Part shown: piece by piece, positions 25,980-34,390 of the stretch
How positions within the stretch are numbered: position 1 is the first letter of the stretch
How the letters are laid out: each line of letters starts with the position of its first letter
DNA from: Abyssibius alkaniclasticus
Lineage (GTDB): Bacteria; Pseudomonadota; Alphaproteobacteria; Rhodobacterales; Rhodobacteraceae
Assembly: GCF_020447305.1 (NCBI RefSeq)
Contig: NZ_CP095732.1
Location: 2,512,501-2,576,500, forward strand
DNA: 64,000 bases
Direction: 5' to 3'
The notes under the pieces: model-generated
Database searches by the model: none
Told to the model about the DNA's origin: nothing
Seen by the model: the letters and a program-made list of their open reading frames with translations, nothing else
Position numbers and translations under genes: made by a program

Positions 25980-26207
25980 TTAGTTTGGCACCGACGATGC
26001 CTGAATTGACGAATTGCTATCATCGCCGCCAGTCAGTGTCAGCGCCAGAATGGCGATGATTGCCAGCGGAATCAGCCAGCCGCCGGAGCCGTTGCGCATT
26101 GGCTCTTCAACCATTGTAACTTCGGGGGCGACATAAACGGCGGAACCGGCGCTGGCGGCGGTGGCCATTGCAGCGGCTGCTGCGGGTGCAAGAATGAGTG
26201 AACGCAT
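25980..26207 (-). CDS. Small secreted single-pass membrane protein
   Basis: 75-residue protein. An N-terminal signal peptide (MRSLILAPAAAAAMATAASA, cleavage likely after ASA at 20) precedes an acidic stretch with VTMVEEPM, then a glycine-flanked hydrophobic helix (about 44-59) and a short polar tail GGDDSNSSIQASS. It has its own strong ribosome-binding site (AAAGGAA) and a terminator, so it is a real monocistronic gene. No known domain is recognised. The short A/S/N-rich tail and size resemble unannotated small envelope proteins of Rhodobacteraceae. Confidence 0.75.
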   Translation of the reverse strand: MRSLILAPAAAAAMATAASAGSAVYVAPEVTMVEEPMRNGSGGWLIPLAIIAILALTLTGGDDSNSSIQASSVPN

Positions 26208-26396
26208 GGAATTTCCTTTATACTGCTCTAGCTCACAGACAGGGTAGCGCGAAAAAGCTGATTTCGTCAACGCTTCGTTATGCTACAGGCACCAAACAGC
26301 CCATTGGCAGCGGCATTGTGCAGATTACGGGCATTTTCGGTTCAATCTTGCGGCAATTGGCCCTAAGACTGGTCCGGCCAATAGTTCGAGGATCGC

Positions 26397-27206
26397 ATGT
26401 CACACGCCCCACGCCCGACCCTGGCTGCCGCGCGCAGCATCATTCTGGAAACGTTGAAACAAACCTCTGATGCGCTTGGCAAAGATGTCACGCGGGCGCG
26501 CGGCGGCCTGAACCAAACGCTGTGGCACGCACAGCAGGCGCTGGGGCTTGTGCCGCATTATTTTTCAGCCGCCGGGCAAGATATGTTGCTGGCGTCCCAC
26601 ATTTTCCCGCAGCAGCGTGGCGGCACGTTTGTCGACATTGGCTGCGGTGACGGAGCTACGGCATCTAACAGCTTTTATTTGGAGGTTTTTCGCCAATGGT
26701 CCGGCCTGCTTGTCGATGCGCGCGAAGCAGCGGTTCTGGCTGCTAAAGACTGTCGGCGCAGCACGGTTGTGCAAGCCGTTATAGGTGCTGCGGGGCAGGA
26801 GGGGGAATTTGTTTCGGCAAGCTCCAGCGCCGGCCACGCCTATGGACTGGCTGAAATACTGGATAAAGACTGGCTTGCAAGCCTTTGTTCGCAAACCGAT
26901 TATTCGGAAACGCGCGAGTTGGTAACGACCCGGTCCATCAATGATGTGCTTTCCGAACACCAGATCGGCGCGATCGACTTTTTGGCGGTCAATCTTGCGG
27001 GTGGTGAAGTTGCGCTGGTCAATGATCTGGATTTTGCCAAATACCAGATCCGCGCCGCCAGCATTGAAAACGCGCGCGGCGATGATGCGTTAAGCCAGGC
27101 GATGGAGTCCAAGGGCTACGCCTTGGTCGACTATTTTGGCACGGCCGAAGTGTTTGTCGACCCGGATACACAGGCAAAACTGGTGGAATTGATGAATGAT
27201 GTATGA
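26397..27206 (+). CDS. FkbM-family methyltransferase
   Basis: 269-residue SAM-dependent methyltransferase of the FkbM type. Motif I is FVDIGCGDGATASNS (about residues 78-92), followed by LEVFRQWSGLLVDA and, near 190, IDFLAVNLAGGEVALVNDL, which correspond to the conserved SN, LE and D-x-E regions. FkbM enzymes O-methylate sugars or lipids. A GAGG Shine-Dalgarno precedes ATG 26397. It is separated from the glycosyltransferase-like gene by the small peptide gene, in the opposite direction; a shared role in surface glycans is only a suggestion from proximity. Confidence 0.85.
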   Translation: MSHAPRPTLAAARSIILETLKQTSDALGKDVTRARGGLNQTLWHAQQALGLVPHYFSAAGQDMLLASHIFPQQRGGTFVDIGCGDGATASNSFYLEVFRQWSGLLVDAREAAVLAAKDCRRSTVVQAVIGAAGQEGEFVSASSSAGHAYGLAEILDKDWLASLCSQTDYSETRELVTTRSINDVLSEHQIGAIDFLAVNLAGGEVALVNDLDFAKYQIRAASIENARGDDALSQAMESKGYALVDYFGTAEVFVDPDTQAKLVELMNDV

Positions 27207-27397
27207 AGTCTGCGCACGGTATCGTCAGGCTTTATTAACATAATATTGATTATGCGTTAATGACATGGCCGCGAAATGGGTGCGGCCCTGCTGCCCTTCA
27301 ACCTATTTTCGGCGTCAGATATTGAATTCCGGCCATATGCGGATTAGGTCTGCATACGTGCATTCACGGCGCAACCGCGCCCCCAACCGGCCCGAAC

Positions 27398-28450
27398 ATG
27401 AAATCCACCGCCACCTATTTGAAATGGCCGATAATTATAACAATCATTGGCCTGGTTCTGAGTTTCTGGCTTGGCTATCGCACGCTTGGCGGCATTAGTG
27501 GCGGATTGTCCTTCCTGTTCATCGGCGCGGTTCTGGCGGTGCTGGAAATTTCGCTGTCCTTTGACAATGCGATCGTCAACGCCTCAAAGCTGAAGGACAT
27601 GACACCCGCCTGGCAACGCCGCTTTCTGACCTGGGGCATTCTGATTGCCGTCTTTGGGATGCGCATAATCTTTCCGCTGGCGATTGTGGTCGTCGCTGCC
27701 GAGATTACCCCCTGGGCCGCGCTTGACCTGGCGCTGCGCGACCCGGTTGAATATGGCCGCATCATGAGTGATGCACATATTTCAATTTCGGCCTTTGGCG
27801 GCACATTTCTGATGATGGTCGCCCTCACCTTCTTCTTTGACCAGCAAAAAGAGGTCGACTGGATCAAGGCGCTTGAATGCCGCATACGCCGCTGGGCCTC
27901 GGTGCGGGGCTTGGAAATCGGGCTGGTGCTGGCGCTGGTCTTGACCTTCTCCGCCATTCTGCCCGACGAGGAATCGGCCAGCTTCCTGTTTGCGGCAATC
28001 GGCGGCATGGTCACCTTTCTGGCGGTCGAATTGCTCAGCAATATCCTCGATCGCGAATCCAGATCGGCCGACCTTGCGCGTGGCGGGTTTGGGGCGTTTC
28101 TTTACCTCGAAGTGCTTGATGCCAGTTTTTCCTTTGACGGGGTGATCGGGGCCTTTGCGCTGACCAACAATCTGCTGTTGATTGCAATCGGCCTTGGCAT
28201 TGGCGCATTCTATGTGCGCGGGATGACAATTTTAATGGTCGAGCGCGGCACGCTGACCGAGTTTCGCTACCTGGAACATGGCGCGTTTTACTCGATTCTG
28301 GCGCTGTCGATCGTGATGTATGTCGAATCCGTTGCGCATGTGCCAGAGGTGTTTACCGGGCTTGTGGGGGCTTCGCTCATCCTCGTCGCGCTTTGGTCGA
28401 GCCTGCGTTACAACCGCCTGAACCCCGCGCAAAACCCGGCCGGCGAATAA
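27398..28450 (+). CDS. DUF475 (TerC-like) integral membrane protein
   Basis: 350-residue polytopic membrane protein with about nine hydrophobic helices. It has two internally similar halves, each with an acidic membrane motif: VLEISLSFDNAIVNASKLKDM near residue 50 and LEVLDASFSFDGVIGAF near 240. This is the DUF475 branch of the TerC superfamily, linked to metal ion (for example Mn) export or tellurite resistance in related families. It stops 0 bp from the convergent hflX stop. A 191-bp upstream region contains an AT-rich stretch (27234-27262) with an imperfect inverted repeat, possibly the promoter. Confidence 0.88.
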   Translation: MKSTATYLKWPIIITIIGLVLSFWLGYRTLGGISGGLSFLFIGAVLAVLEISLSFDNAIVNASKLKDMTPAWQRRFLTWGILIAVFGMRIIFPLAIVVVAAEITPWAALDLALRDPVEYGRIMSDAHISISAFGGTFLMMVALTFFFDQQKEVDWIKALECRIRRWASVRGLEIGLVLALVLTFSAILPDEESASFLFAAIGGMVTFLAVELLSNILDRESRSADLARGGFGAFLYLEVLDASFSFDGVIGAFALTNNLLLIAIGLGIGAFYVRGMTILMVERGTLTEFRYLEHGAFYSILALSIVMYVESVAHVPEVFTGLVGASLILVALWSSLRYNRLNPAQNPAGE

Positions 28451-29719
28451 CTACAGCGTTGCGAACTGGTTTTTCTGCCGTTCGGTCCAGCGCACGGTCA
28501 GCGTAAACCCATCCTCATCCTGCGCTTCGTCTTGCACGAGTTTGCGGCTGAAAAGCCAGGCGCGGCGCTGGCCGGCATCATAGCCAAGGGTTATGGTTTC
28601 TTCGCTGGCAACTTCGGCCAAATGGCTGTCGATCGCATCGCACAGCGCATCCATCCCCTGCCCTGTCATGGCCGACATCACCACGGTATCACCATTGCGA
28701 CCGGCGGTGTTTTCAAGCGCGCTGCGCGCCTCTGCATCCAGCAAATCAACCTTGTTCCACAGTTCGACCATCCGCTCGCCCTGTTCGGGGTCGATGCCAA
28801 GATCGCGCAGAATATCCAGCACATCCTTGGCCTGTTCCTCGGTTTCCGGATGGGCAATATCGCGCACATGCACAATCAGATCGGCGTCGAGAACCTCTTC
28901 AAGGGTTGCGCGGAACGCTGCCACAAGCTGCGTGGGCAACTCAGAAACAAAACCAACCGTGTCCGACAATATCACACGCCGCCCGCCGGGCAGGTCTATG
29001 GCGCGCATCGTCGGGTCGAGCGTGGCGAAAAGCATGTCTTTGGCCAGAACGTCTGCACCGGTCATCCGGTTGAAAATGCTCGATTTTCCGGCGTTTGTAT
29101 AGCCAACAAGCGCCACAATCGGGTATGGCACCTTTTTGCGCGCCGCGCGGTGCAAAGCGCGGGTTTTCACCACTTTGGAAAGCTGGGCCTTGATGCGGAT
29201 GATCTGGTCATCAATCGCGCGGCGGTCGCTTTCAAGCTGGGTTTCGCCCGGCCCGCCCACGGTGCCGGATGCCCCGCGCTGGCGTTCAAGGTGGGTCCAG
29301 CTGCGCACAAGGCGCGAGCGTTGATAGGTGAGCTGCGCCAGATCGACCTGCAAAACACCTTCGCGGGTTGCGGCACGATCGGCAAAAATTTCCAGAATCA
29401 GCCCGGTCCGGTCCAGAACCTTGACCTGCCAGACGCGTTCGAGATTGCGCTGTTGAACGGGCGAAAGTGGCGCGTCAACAATGACAAGTTCCACCTCTTC
29501 GGCCTCGAAACGGGCTTTAAGCTCGTCTATCTTGCCCGAGCCGATCAGCGTGCCGGCCACGCGCTTGGCCATTGGCACGGTGGCGCTGTCCACAATTTCC
29601 AGGCGCAGCGCACGTGCCAGCCCCTCGGCTTCGGCCAAGGCATGTTTGGGCAGACGGCGCGCGGTGCTGCGCGCCATATGCGGGTGAATAACGGCAGTGC
29701 GTGTGGTGGTTTCGGCCAA
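28451..29719 (-). CDS. hflX: GTPase HflX
   Basis: 422-residue ribosome-associated GTPase. The N-terminal HflX domain (about 1-190) includes AGTLIGSGKIDELK and ERQRGASGTVGGPGETQLESDRR. The G domain has P-loop GYTNAGKSS, switch/G3 DTVGF, and NKVD as G4. It can split stalled ribosomes. The start is TTG at 29719, directly following the hfq stop (TAA TTG) with no intervening base; GAGGA about 11 nt upstream lies inside hfq. This implies translational coupling to hfq. Confidence 0.94.
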   Translation of the reverse strand: MAETTTRTAVIHPHMARSTARRLPKHALAEAEGLARALRLEIVDSATVPMAKRVAGTLIGSGKIDELKARFEAEEVELVIVDAPLSPVQQRNLERVWQVKVLDRTGLILEIFADRAATREGVLQVDLAQLTYQRSRLVRSWTHLERQRGASGTVGGPGETQLESDRRAIDDQIIRIKAQLSKVVKTRALHRAARKKVPYPIVALVGYTNAGKSSIFNRMTGADVLAKDMLFATLDPTMRAIDLPGGRRVILSDTVGFVSELPTQLVAAFRATLEEVLDADLIVHVRDIAHPETEEQAKDVLDILRDLGIDPEQGERMVELWNKVDLLDAEARSALENTAGRNGDTVVMSAMTGQGMDALCDAIDSHLAEVASEETITLGYDAGQRRAWLFSRKLVQDEAQDEDGFTLTVRWTERQKNQFATL

Positions 29720-29959
29720 TTACTGGCTGTCCTCGCCATCATAAAGCACAACCGGCTGGCTGGGCATTACGGTGGAAATTGCGTGTTTATACACAAGTTG
29801 CGCCGCCCCGTCGCGGCGCAGCAAAACACAGAAATTGTCAAACCAGGTAATGACACCTTGCAGCTTGACCCCGTTCACCAGAAATATCGTCACCGGGTTC
29901 TTGGCCTTGCGCACATTGTTGAGAAAGGCGTCTTGCAGGTTTTGCTTGTCGTTTGCCAT
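29720..29959 (-). CDS. hfq: RNA chaperone Hfq
   Basis: 79-residue Sm-like protein that forms a hexamer and promotes sRNA-mRNA pairing. The Sm1 region is [20 protein letters not shown] and the Sm2 motif is YKHAIST, followed by a very short C-terminal tail, as in other alphaproteobacteria. It lies upstream of hflX with zero spacing. A 112-bp gap upstream separates it from trkH and could hold its own promoter. Confidence 0.97.
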   Translation of the reverse strand: MANDKQNLQDAFLNNVRKAKNPVTIFLVNGVKLQGVITWFDNFCVLLRRDGAAQLVYKHAISTVMPSQPVVLYDGEDSQ

Positions 29960-30071
29960 GATCAGGCCTTTGAGTTTTATGGCGCACCCCTGAGGCGCGC
30001 TTGTTGTTTTGTCTATAATGGGCAGAGTTGGGGTTAATTTCTAGCCCCTTTCGCCAACAATCGTGTTATCG

Positions 30072-31589
30072 CTATCTGCGCCAGAAATCCGGGTTGAACA
30101 TGGCGATCACCGCCAGAAGCTCCAGCCGCCCCAAAACCATTGCCGCGGCCAATATTCCCAGCCCGGTCGAACTGAGTTCGCTATAGGTTGCGCTATGGTC
30201 GGTTATCGTGGAGATGACCGGCCCGGTATTGGTCAGCGCGGCGATGGCCAGTGTCACCGATTCCTCAAATCTGGGCCCGGTCAGCGAAAGTGCCATTGCG
30301 ATCAGCGCAATCGACATGGCGAAAAGCATCAGAAATATCCAGGCAATATAGGCCCCCTCGCGGCGCACACGGCGGGTAATAATGCCCGAACGGCCAATGG
30401 AATTGGCGTAAACCAGCCGCTCCAGCTCGCGCGTGCTGTGTTTGAACAGCGCAAAAACCCGCAACAGTTTGACCCCGCCTGCCGTGGTTGCCACGCCCCC
30501 GCCGATAACCGCCAGCCCCAGAAAGATGATTTCGGGCGAATTGAGCCCCGACCAGCTTTGCGCCGCCCCCCAGTCGCGGCTCTCAAACCCGGTGGTTGTA
30601 AGGTAAGAGAGTGTTGTAAATACCGTGCCCCAGATTGAATTGAGCATGTTGGAATAGTCGGTTTGCTGGCCCTCGGCCAAAGCAGCAAACCAATGGCGCA
30701 GAAACAACGCAACCGTCATGCCGACCACGATCATGCCGGCGAGCCGCAGTTCAGGGTCGCGGCGGATCCATGTGCGCCACCCGCGGTCTTGCCAGATCAG
30801 GATAAGGCGCGCATTGATCGCAATGAGCAGGAACACCGCCATTATCACCTCGCCCATGCGGCCCGAAGTGCCCCCCGAAAGCCCGCCCACAGGCGAGATG
30901 CCGCTTGTCGAGATGATCGACATGCCATGCGCAAAGGCGATATACACCCGCTCGCCCGCCACAACCAGGCCCAGCACCAACAGCGCGGTCATGCCCAGAT
31001 ATGCGGGCGCAATCACCCGCACAAGGCGGATAATCCGGTCAGACCCGTCGCCATGCGCATCTTGCGGCAGGTTCAGCGCCCGCGCCGAATCCTGAACCAT
31101 CGAGCGGATTTCAAAGCCGCCAAGGTTCAGCGGCTGCATAACCGCAAACCCGGCCAGCAAAATCAGAAAACCGCCAAACCAGCCCACGGTCGCGCGCCAT
31201 AAATGCACCGATTCGGGCAGTTCAAAAGGCGCGTCAAACAGGCTGGCACCGGTGGTTGTTATGCTCGACAGCATTTCAAACCAGGCCTTGAACCAGCTCA
31301 GATCATCGATCAACAGCACCAGCGGCAGGGCCAGAATGGCCGGAAGCACGGTAAAGGCCAGCAGCAAGGCCGTCAGATGGCTGCGCACGGGATTGCGGGT
31401 TTTGCGGTTCATCATCGCAAGGCCGACCAGCGTGGCCATTGCGCAGATCAGCAGGCCCGACTGAAAGAAGATGCGCGCATGATGCCATTCTTCATTGCGC
31501 AGGCTTTGGGCGGCCGGAATGAGCATGGCCGCCCCGCCAGCCATTGTGAGCAGCACAAAAAGTGGATATTGGCGCAGATGGGCGAGCAT
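30072..31589 (-). CDS. trkH: TrkH-type potassium uptake permease
   Basis: 505-residue integral membrane channel subunit. It has four M1-P-M2 repeats with selectivity-filter loops such as SSITTTGASLFD, HGMSIISTSGISPVG, SYLTTTGFESRDWG and ALTNTGPVIST, matching the TrkH/KtrB family. It imports K+ together with the cytoplasmic regulator TrkA, encoded just upstream. ATG 31589 overlaps the trkA stop by 1 bp (TGATG), indicating coupled translation. Confidence 0.95.
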   Translation of the reverse strand: MLAHLRQYPLFVLLTMAGGAAMLIPAAQSLRNEEWHHARIFFQSGLLICAMATLVGLAMMNRKTRNPVRSHLTALLLAFTVLPAILALPLVLLIDDLSWFKAWFEMLSSITTTGASLFDAPFELPESVHLWRATVGWFGGFLILLAGFAVMQPLNLGGFEIRSMVQDSARALNLPQDAHGDGSDRIIRLVRVIAPAYLGMTALLVLGLVVAGERVYIAFAHGMSIISTSGISPVGGLSGGTSGRMGEVIMAVFLLIAINARLILIWQDRGWRTWIRRDPELRLAGMIVVGMTVALFLRHWFAALAEGQQTDYSNMLNSIWGTVFTTLSYLTTTGFESRDWGAAQSWSGLNSPEIIFLGLAVIGGGVATTAGGVKLLRVFALFKHSTRELERLVYANSIGRSGIITRRVRREGAYIAWIFLMLFAMSIALIAMALSLTGPRFEESVTLAIAALTNTGPVISTITDHSATYSELSSTGLGILAAAMVLGRLELLAVIAMFNPDFWRR

Positions 31590-32965
31590 CAGAAAAAGTC
31601 CATGCTGACCTGCAAAAGCTGTTCAACCTTTGGCACTTCGGCGGTAAGCGCGAAAATCACCAGGACATCGCCCTCGTCAATGCGGGTATCGCCGCGCGGC
31701 AGGTGCAAAACCTCGCCCTTGCGCACCGCCCCCACGATCGAGCCTTCGGGCCAGGCAATATCGCGCACGAATTTGCCTGTAATGGACGAGGCCGACATGA
31801 CCTGGGCCTCGATCACCTCGGCCTCGGCATCGCCAATCGAATAGACGGCGCGCACCCGCCCATGCCGGATATGGCGCAGAATGGACGATACGGTGGTGGC
31901 GCGGGGGTTGATGAAGGCATCAATCCCCAAAGGTGCCATCAGGCTGGTCATGGACGGGTCGTTGATCAGCGCAATGACCAGGGGGCAGCCGCTGGCCTTG
32001 GCGCGCGCACAGGCCAGCAGGTTGACCTTGTCATCATCTGTTACGGCAAGCATGGCATCGGCGGTGGCGATATTGGCCTCGGCCATGATGCCCGCATCGA
32101 GCCCGTCGCCGTTCAGCACAATCGTGCGCTCCAGCGCGTCGGCCGCGGTTTCAGCGCGCGCCCTGTCGCGCTCGATGATCTTGCAGCGCACGCGCCGCTC
32201 GCCGCTTTCCAGTTGCCGCGCAATATCCAGCCCGACATTGCCCGCCCCGACAATCACCACGCGCTCGGCCTTTTTTTGTGGCTTGCCGAAAATTTCCAAT
32301 GTGCGGTTCACGTCTTCCTTTGCCGCGAAAACATAGGTTTGGTCGCCCACATAAAGCTGGTCATCGGGCAGCGGCACAAACAGCTTGCCCGCACGGCGCA
32401 CGCCCACAACCACGGCGCGCAGGGTTGAAAACAGCTCCGAGAGCTGGCGCAAGGGCGTGTTGATCACCGCGCAATCTTCGGCCAGCGTAATGCCCAAAAG
32501 CTGCGCCTGCCCGTCGACAAAACTTTCCGTATCAAAGGCCGATGGCATTCGCAGGCGCCGCAAGGCCGCTTCGGCCACCTCTTTTTCAGGGCTGATGACC
32601 ACATCAATCGGCAGATGGTCGCGGCGGTAAATATCGGAATACATCGTATCGAGATAGGATTGCGCGCGCAGGCGGGCAATTTTGCGTGGCACGGAAAACA
32701 CCGAATGCGCCACCTGACAGGTGACCATATTCACCTCGTCGGAATGGGTGGCGGCCACGATCATATCGCAATCGCGCGCACCGGCCCTGTCCAGAATATG
32801 CGGATGCGAGGCAAAGCCGGCAATGCCGCTGACATCAAGCGATTCCGTAATCCGCCGGATCAGCGCCGCGTTGTTGTCCACAACAGTAACATCGTTCTTT
32901 TCGGTCGAAAGATGGCGGGCAATCTGCCAGCCCACCTGCCCTGCCCCGCATACGATAACCTTCAT
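31589..32965 (-). CDS. trkA: TrkA potassium uptake regulator
   Basis: 458-residue cytoplasmic protein with two RCK modules. Each has an NAD-binding Rossmann motif (CGAGQVGWQIARHL at 6-19 and VGAGNVGLDIARQL near 237) and a TrkA-C ligand domain. It gates TrkH in response to NAD(H)/ATP. ATG 32965 is preferred to GTG 32968 because AGGAG lies 6 nt upstream. The gene begins 30 bp after ntrX, continuing the long leftward block. Confidence 0.95.
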   Translation of the reverse strand: MKVIVCGAGQVGWQIARHLSTEKNDVTVVDNNAALIRRITESLDVSGIAGFASHPHILDRAGARDCDMIVAATHSDEVNMVTCQVAHSVFSVPRKIARLRAQSYLDTMYSDIYRRDHLPIDVVISPEKEVAEAALRRLRMPSAFDTESFVDGQAQLLGITLAEDCAVINTPLRQLSELFSTLRAVVVGVRRAGKLFVPLPDDQLYVGDQTYVFAAKEDVNRTLEIFGKPQKKAERVVIVGAGNVGLDIARQLESGERRVRCKIIERDRARAETAADALERTIVLNGDGLDAGIMAEANIATADAMLAVTDDDKVNLLACARAKASGCPLVIALINDPSMTSLMAPLGIDAFINPRATTVSSILRHIRHGRVRAVYSIGDAEAEVIEAQVMSASSITGKFVRDIAWPEGSIVGAVRKGEVLHLPRGDTRIDEGDVLVIFALTAEVPKVEQLLQVSMDFF

Positions 32966-32995
32966 CACATACTCCTGGCCATTGGCCCAATTCGC

Positions 32996-34390
32996 CTAGT
33001 CTTGCTCGCCCGTCAGCTCGGCCCCCTGGCTGACCGACCCGATATTGAGCGATTTCATCTTGCGGTGCAGGGCCGAACGCTCCATGCCCACAAATGTTGA
33101 TGTGCGCGAGATATTGCCGTTGAAGCGGTTGATCTGCGTAATCAGATATTCACGCTCGAACACCTCACGCGCTTCGCGCAATGGCATGGATGTAAGCTCC
33201 AGTCCAAGCCGCATCCGGCTGTCACCCTCATCGGCGCCGGCAGAATCCTTGGGAAGCTCGCGCACCGATATCGGCCCGGATTCGGGGCCAAGAATTAGAA
33301 TGCGCTCGATCGTGTTGCGCAATTGCCGGATATTGCCGGGCCAGGGCATGAGTTGCAACTGGGTCTGCGCCTCGGACGAGAATTCGCGGGCCGGCAGGCC
33401 CTGTTCGGCATTCAGCAAGCGCACAAAATGCGCGCAAAGCAGCTCAATATCGTCGCGCCGCGCCTCAAGCGACGGCACCTCGATGGGCACAACATTCAGC
33501 CGGTGGAACAGGTCTTCGCGAAACGCGCCTTTGGCAATTTCGCTTGGCAGATTGCGGCTGGTGGCGGAAATCACCCGCACATCGACGCGCACCGTGTCGC
33601 TGCCGCCCGCGCGCTGAAAGCTCTGGTCGACCAGCACGCGCAGAATTTTGCTTTGCGTGCCGGCGGGCATGTCGGCGACCTCGTCAAAAAACAGCACACC
33701 ACCATGCGCGCGCTCGAACAGGCCGGGCTGGTGGCCACGCGCCTCGCTTTCCGACCCAAACAGCACCTCTTCCATCCGCTCTGGTGCAATCGAGGCCGAA
33801 TTGACCGTCACAAACGGCGCATGTGCGCGCTCGGAATGGGCATGAATATAGCGCGCCGCCACCTCTTTACCCGCCCCGGAAGGCCCTGAAAGCATAACCC
33901 GGCTGTTGGACCGCGTCACCTTGTCGAGCTGCGATTTGAGCGTGCGCAGCACGGCAGAGTCACCGATCATTTCGCTGGGGGCCATATCGCCGCGGCGCAG
34001 GGTTTCGTTTTCGCGCCGCAGGCGCGACGCTTCCAGCCCGCGCGCGATCACTACAAGAAGCTGGTCGATATTGAAGGGCTTTTCGATGAAGTCATAAGCA
34101 CCCTGCTTGACCGCCGCGACAGCAATTTCAATATTGCCATGACCGGAAATGATGATCACCGGAATGGCCGGGTTGTCGCGCTTGGTCTGTTTGAGAATGT
34201 CGATTCCATCCATCTTGGAATCTTTCAGCCAGATATCCAGAATGATCAGGTCGGGCGCGGCGGCATTGATTTCGGCAAAGGCGCTGTCACCATCCCAGCC
34301 AAGGCGCACCTCATGCCCCTCGTCGCGCAGGATATCGGCGATCAGCTCGCGAATATCCGCCTCGTCATCGACCACAAGAATGTTACCCAT
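32996..34390 (-). CDS. ntrX: Nitrogen-related response regulator NtrX
   Basis: 464-residue AAA+ response regulator paired with NtrY. The receiver has Asp52 (IILDIWLKD) and KPF near 107. Walker A is GPSGAGKE, Walker B is GGVLFFDEVADM, and the C-terminal Fis-type helix-turn-helix is NISRTSTFVGMERSALHRKMKSL. In place of GAFTGA it has LFGSESEARGHQPG, as is common in NtrX proteins. It starts at 34390, directly after the ntrY stop with no gap. In relatives NtrYX influences nitrogen metabolism, redox and envelope functions. Confidence 0.94.
   Translation of the reverse strand: MGNILVVDDEADIRELIADILRDEGHEVRLGWDGDSAFAEINAAAPDLIILDIWLKDSKMDGIDILKQTKRDNPAIPVIIISGHGNIEIAVAAVKQGAYDFIEKPFNIDQLLVVIARGLEASRLRRENETLRRGDMAPSEMIGDSAVLRTLKSQLDKVTRSNSRVMLSGPSGAGKEVAARYIHAHSERAHAPFVTVNSASIAPERMEEVLFGSESEARGHQPGLFERAHGGVLFFDEVADMPAGTQSKILRVLVDQSFQRAGGSDTVRVDVRVISATSRNLPSEIAKGAFREDLFHRLNVVPIEVPSLEARRDDIELLCAHFVRLLNAEQGLPAREFSSEAQTQLQLMPWPGNIRQLRNTIERILILGPESGPISVRELPKDSAGADEGDSRMRLGLELTSMPLREAREVFEREYLITQINRFNGNISRTSTFVGMERSALHRKMKSLNIGSVSQGAELTGEQD

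Noticed and set aside
27234-27262. AT-rich imperfect inverted repeat before the DUF475 gene as a terminator
   Set aside because: The stem is weak and imperfect and is more likely an AT-rich promoter stretch; it is not annotated separately.
28532-30037. Plus-strand open frame of 501 codons
   Set aside because: Antisense to hflX and hfq, both certain; no motif or ribosome-binding site.
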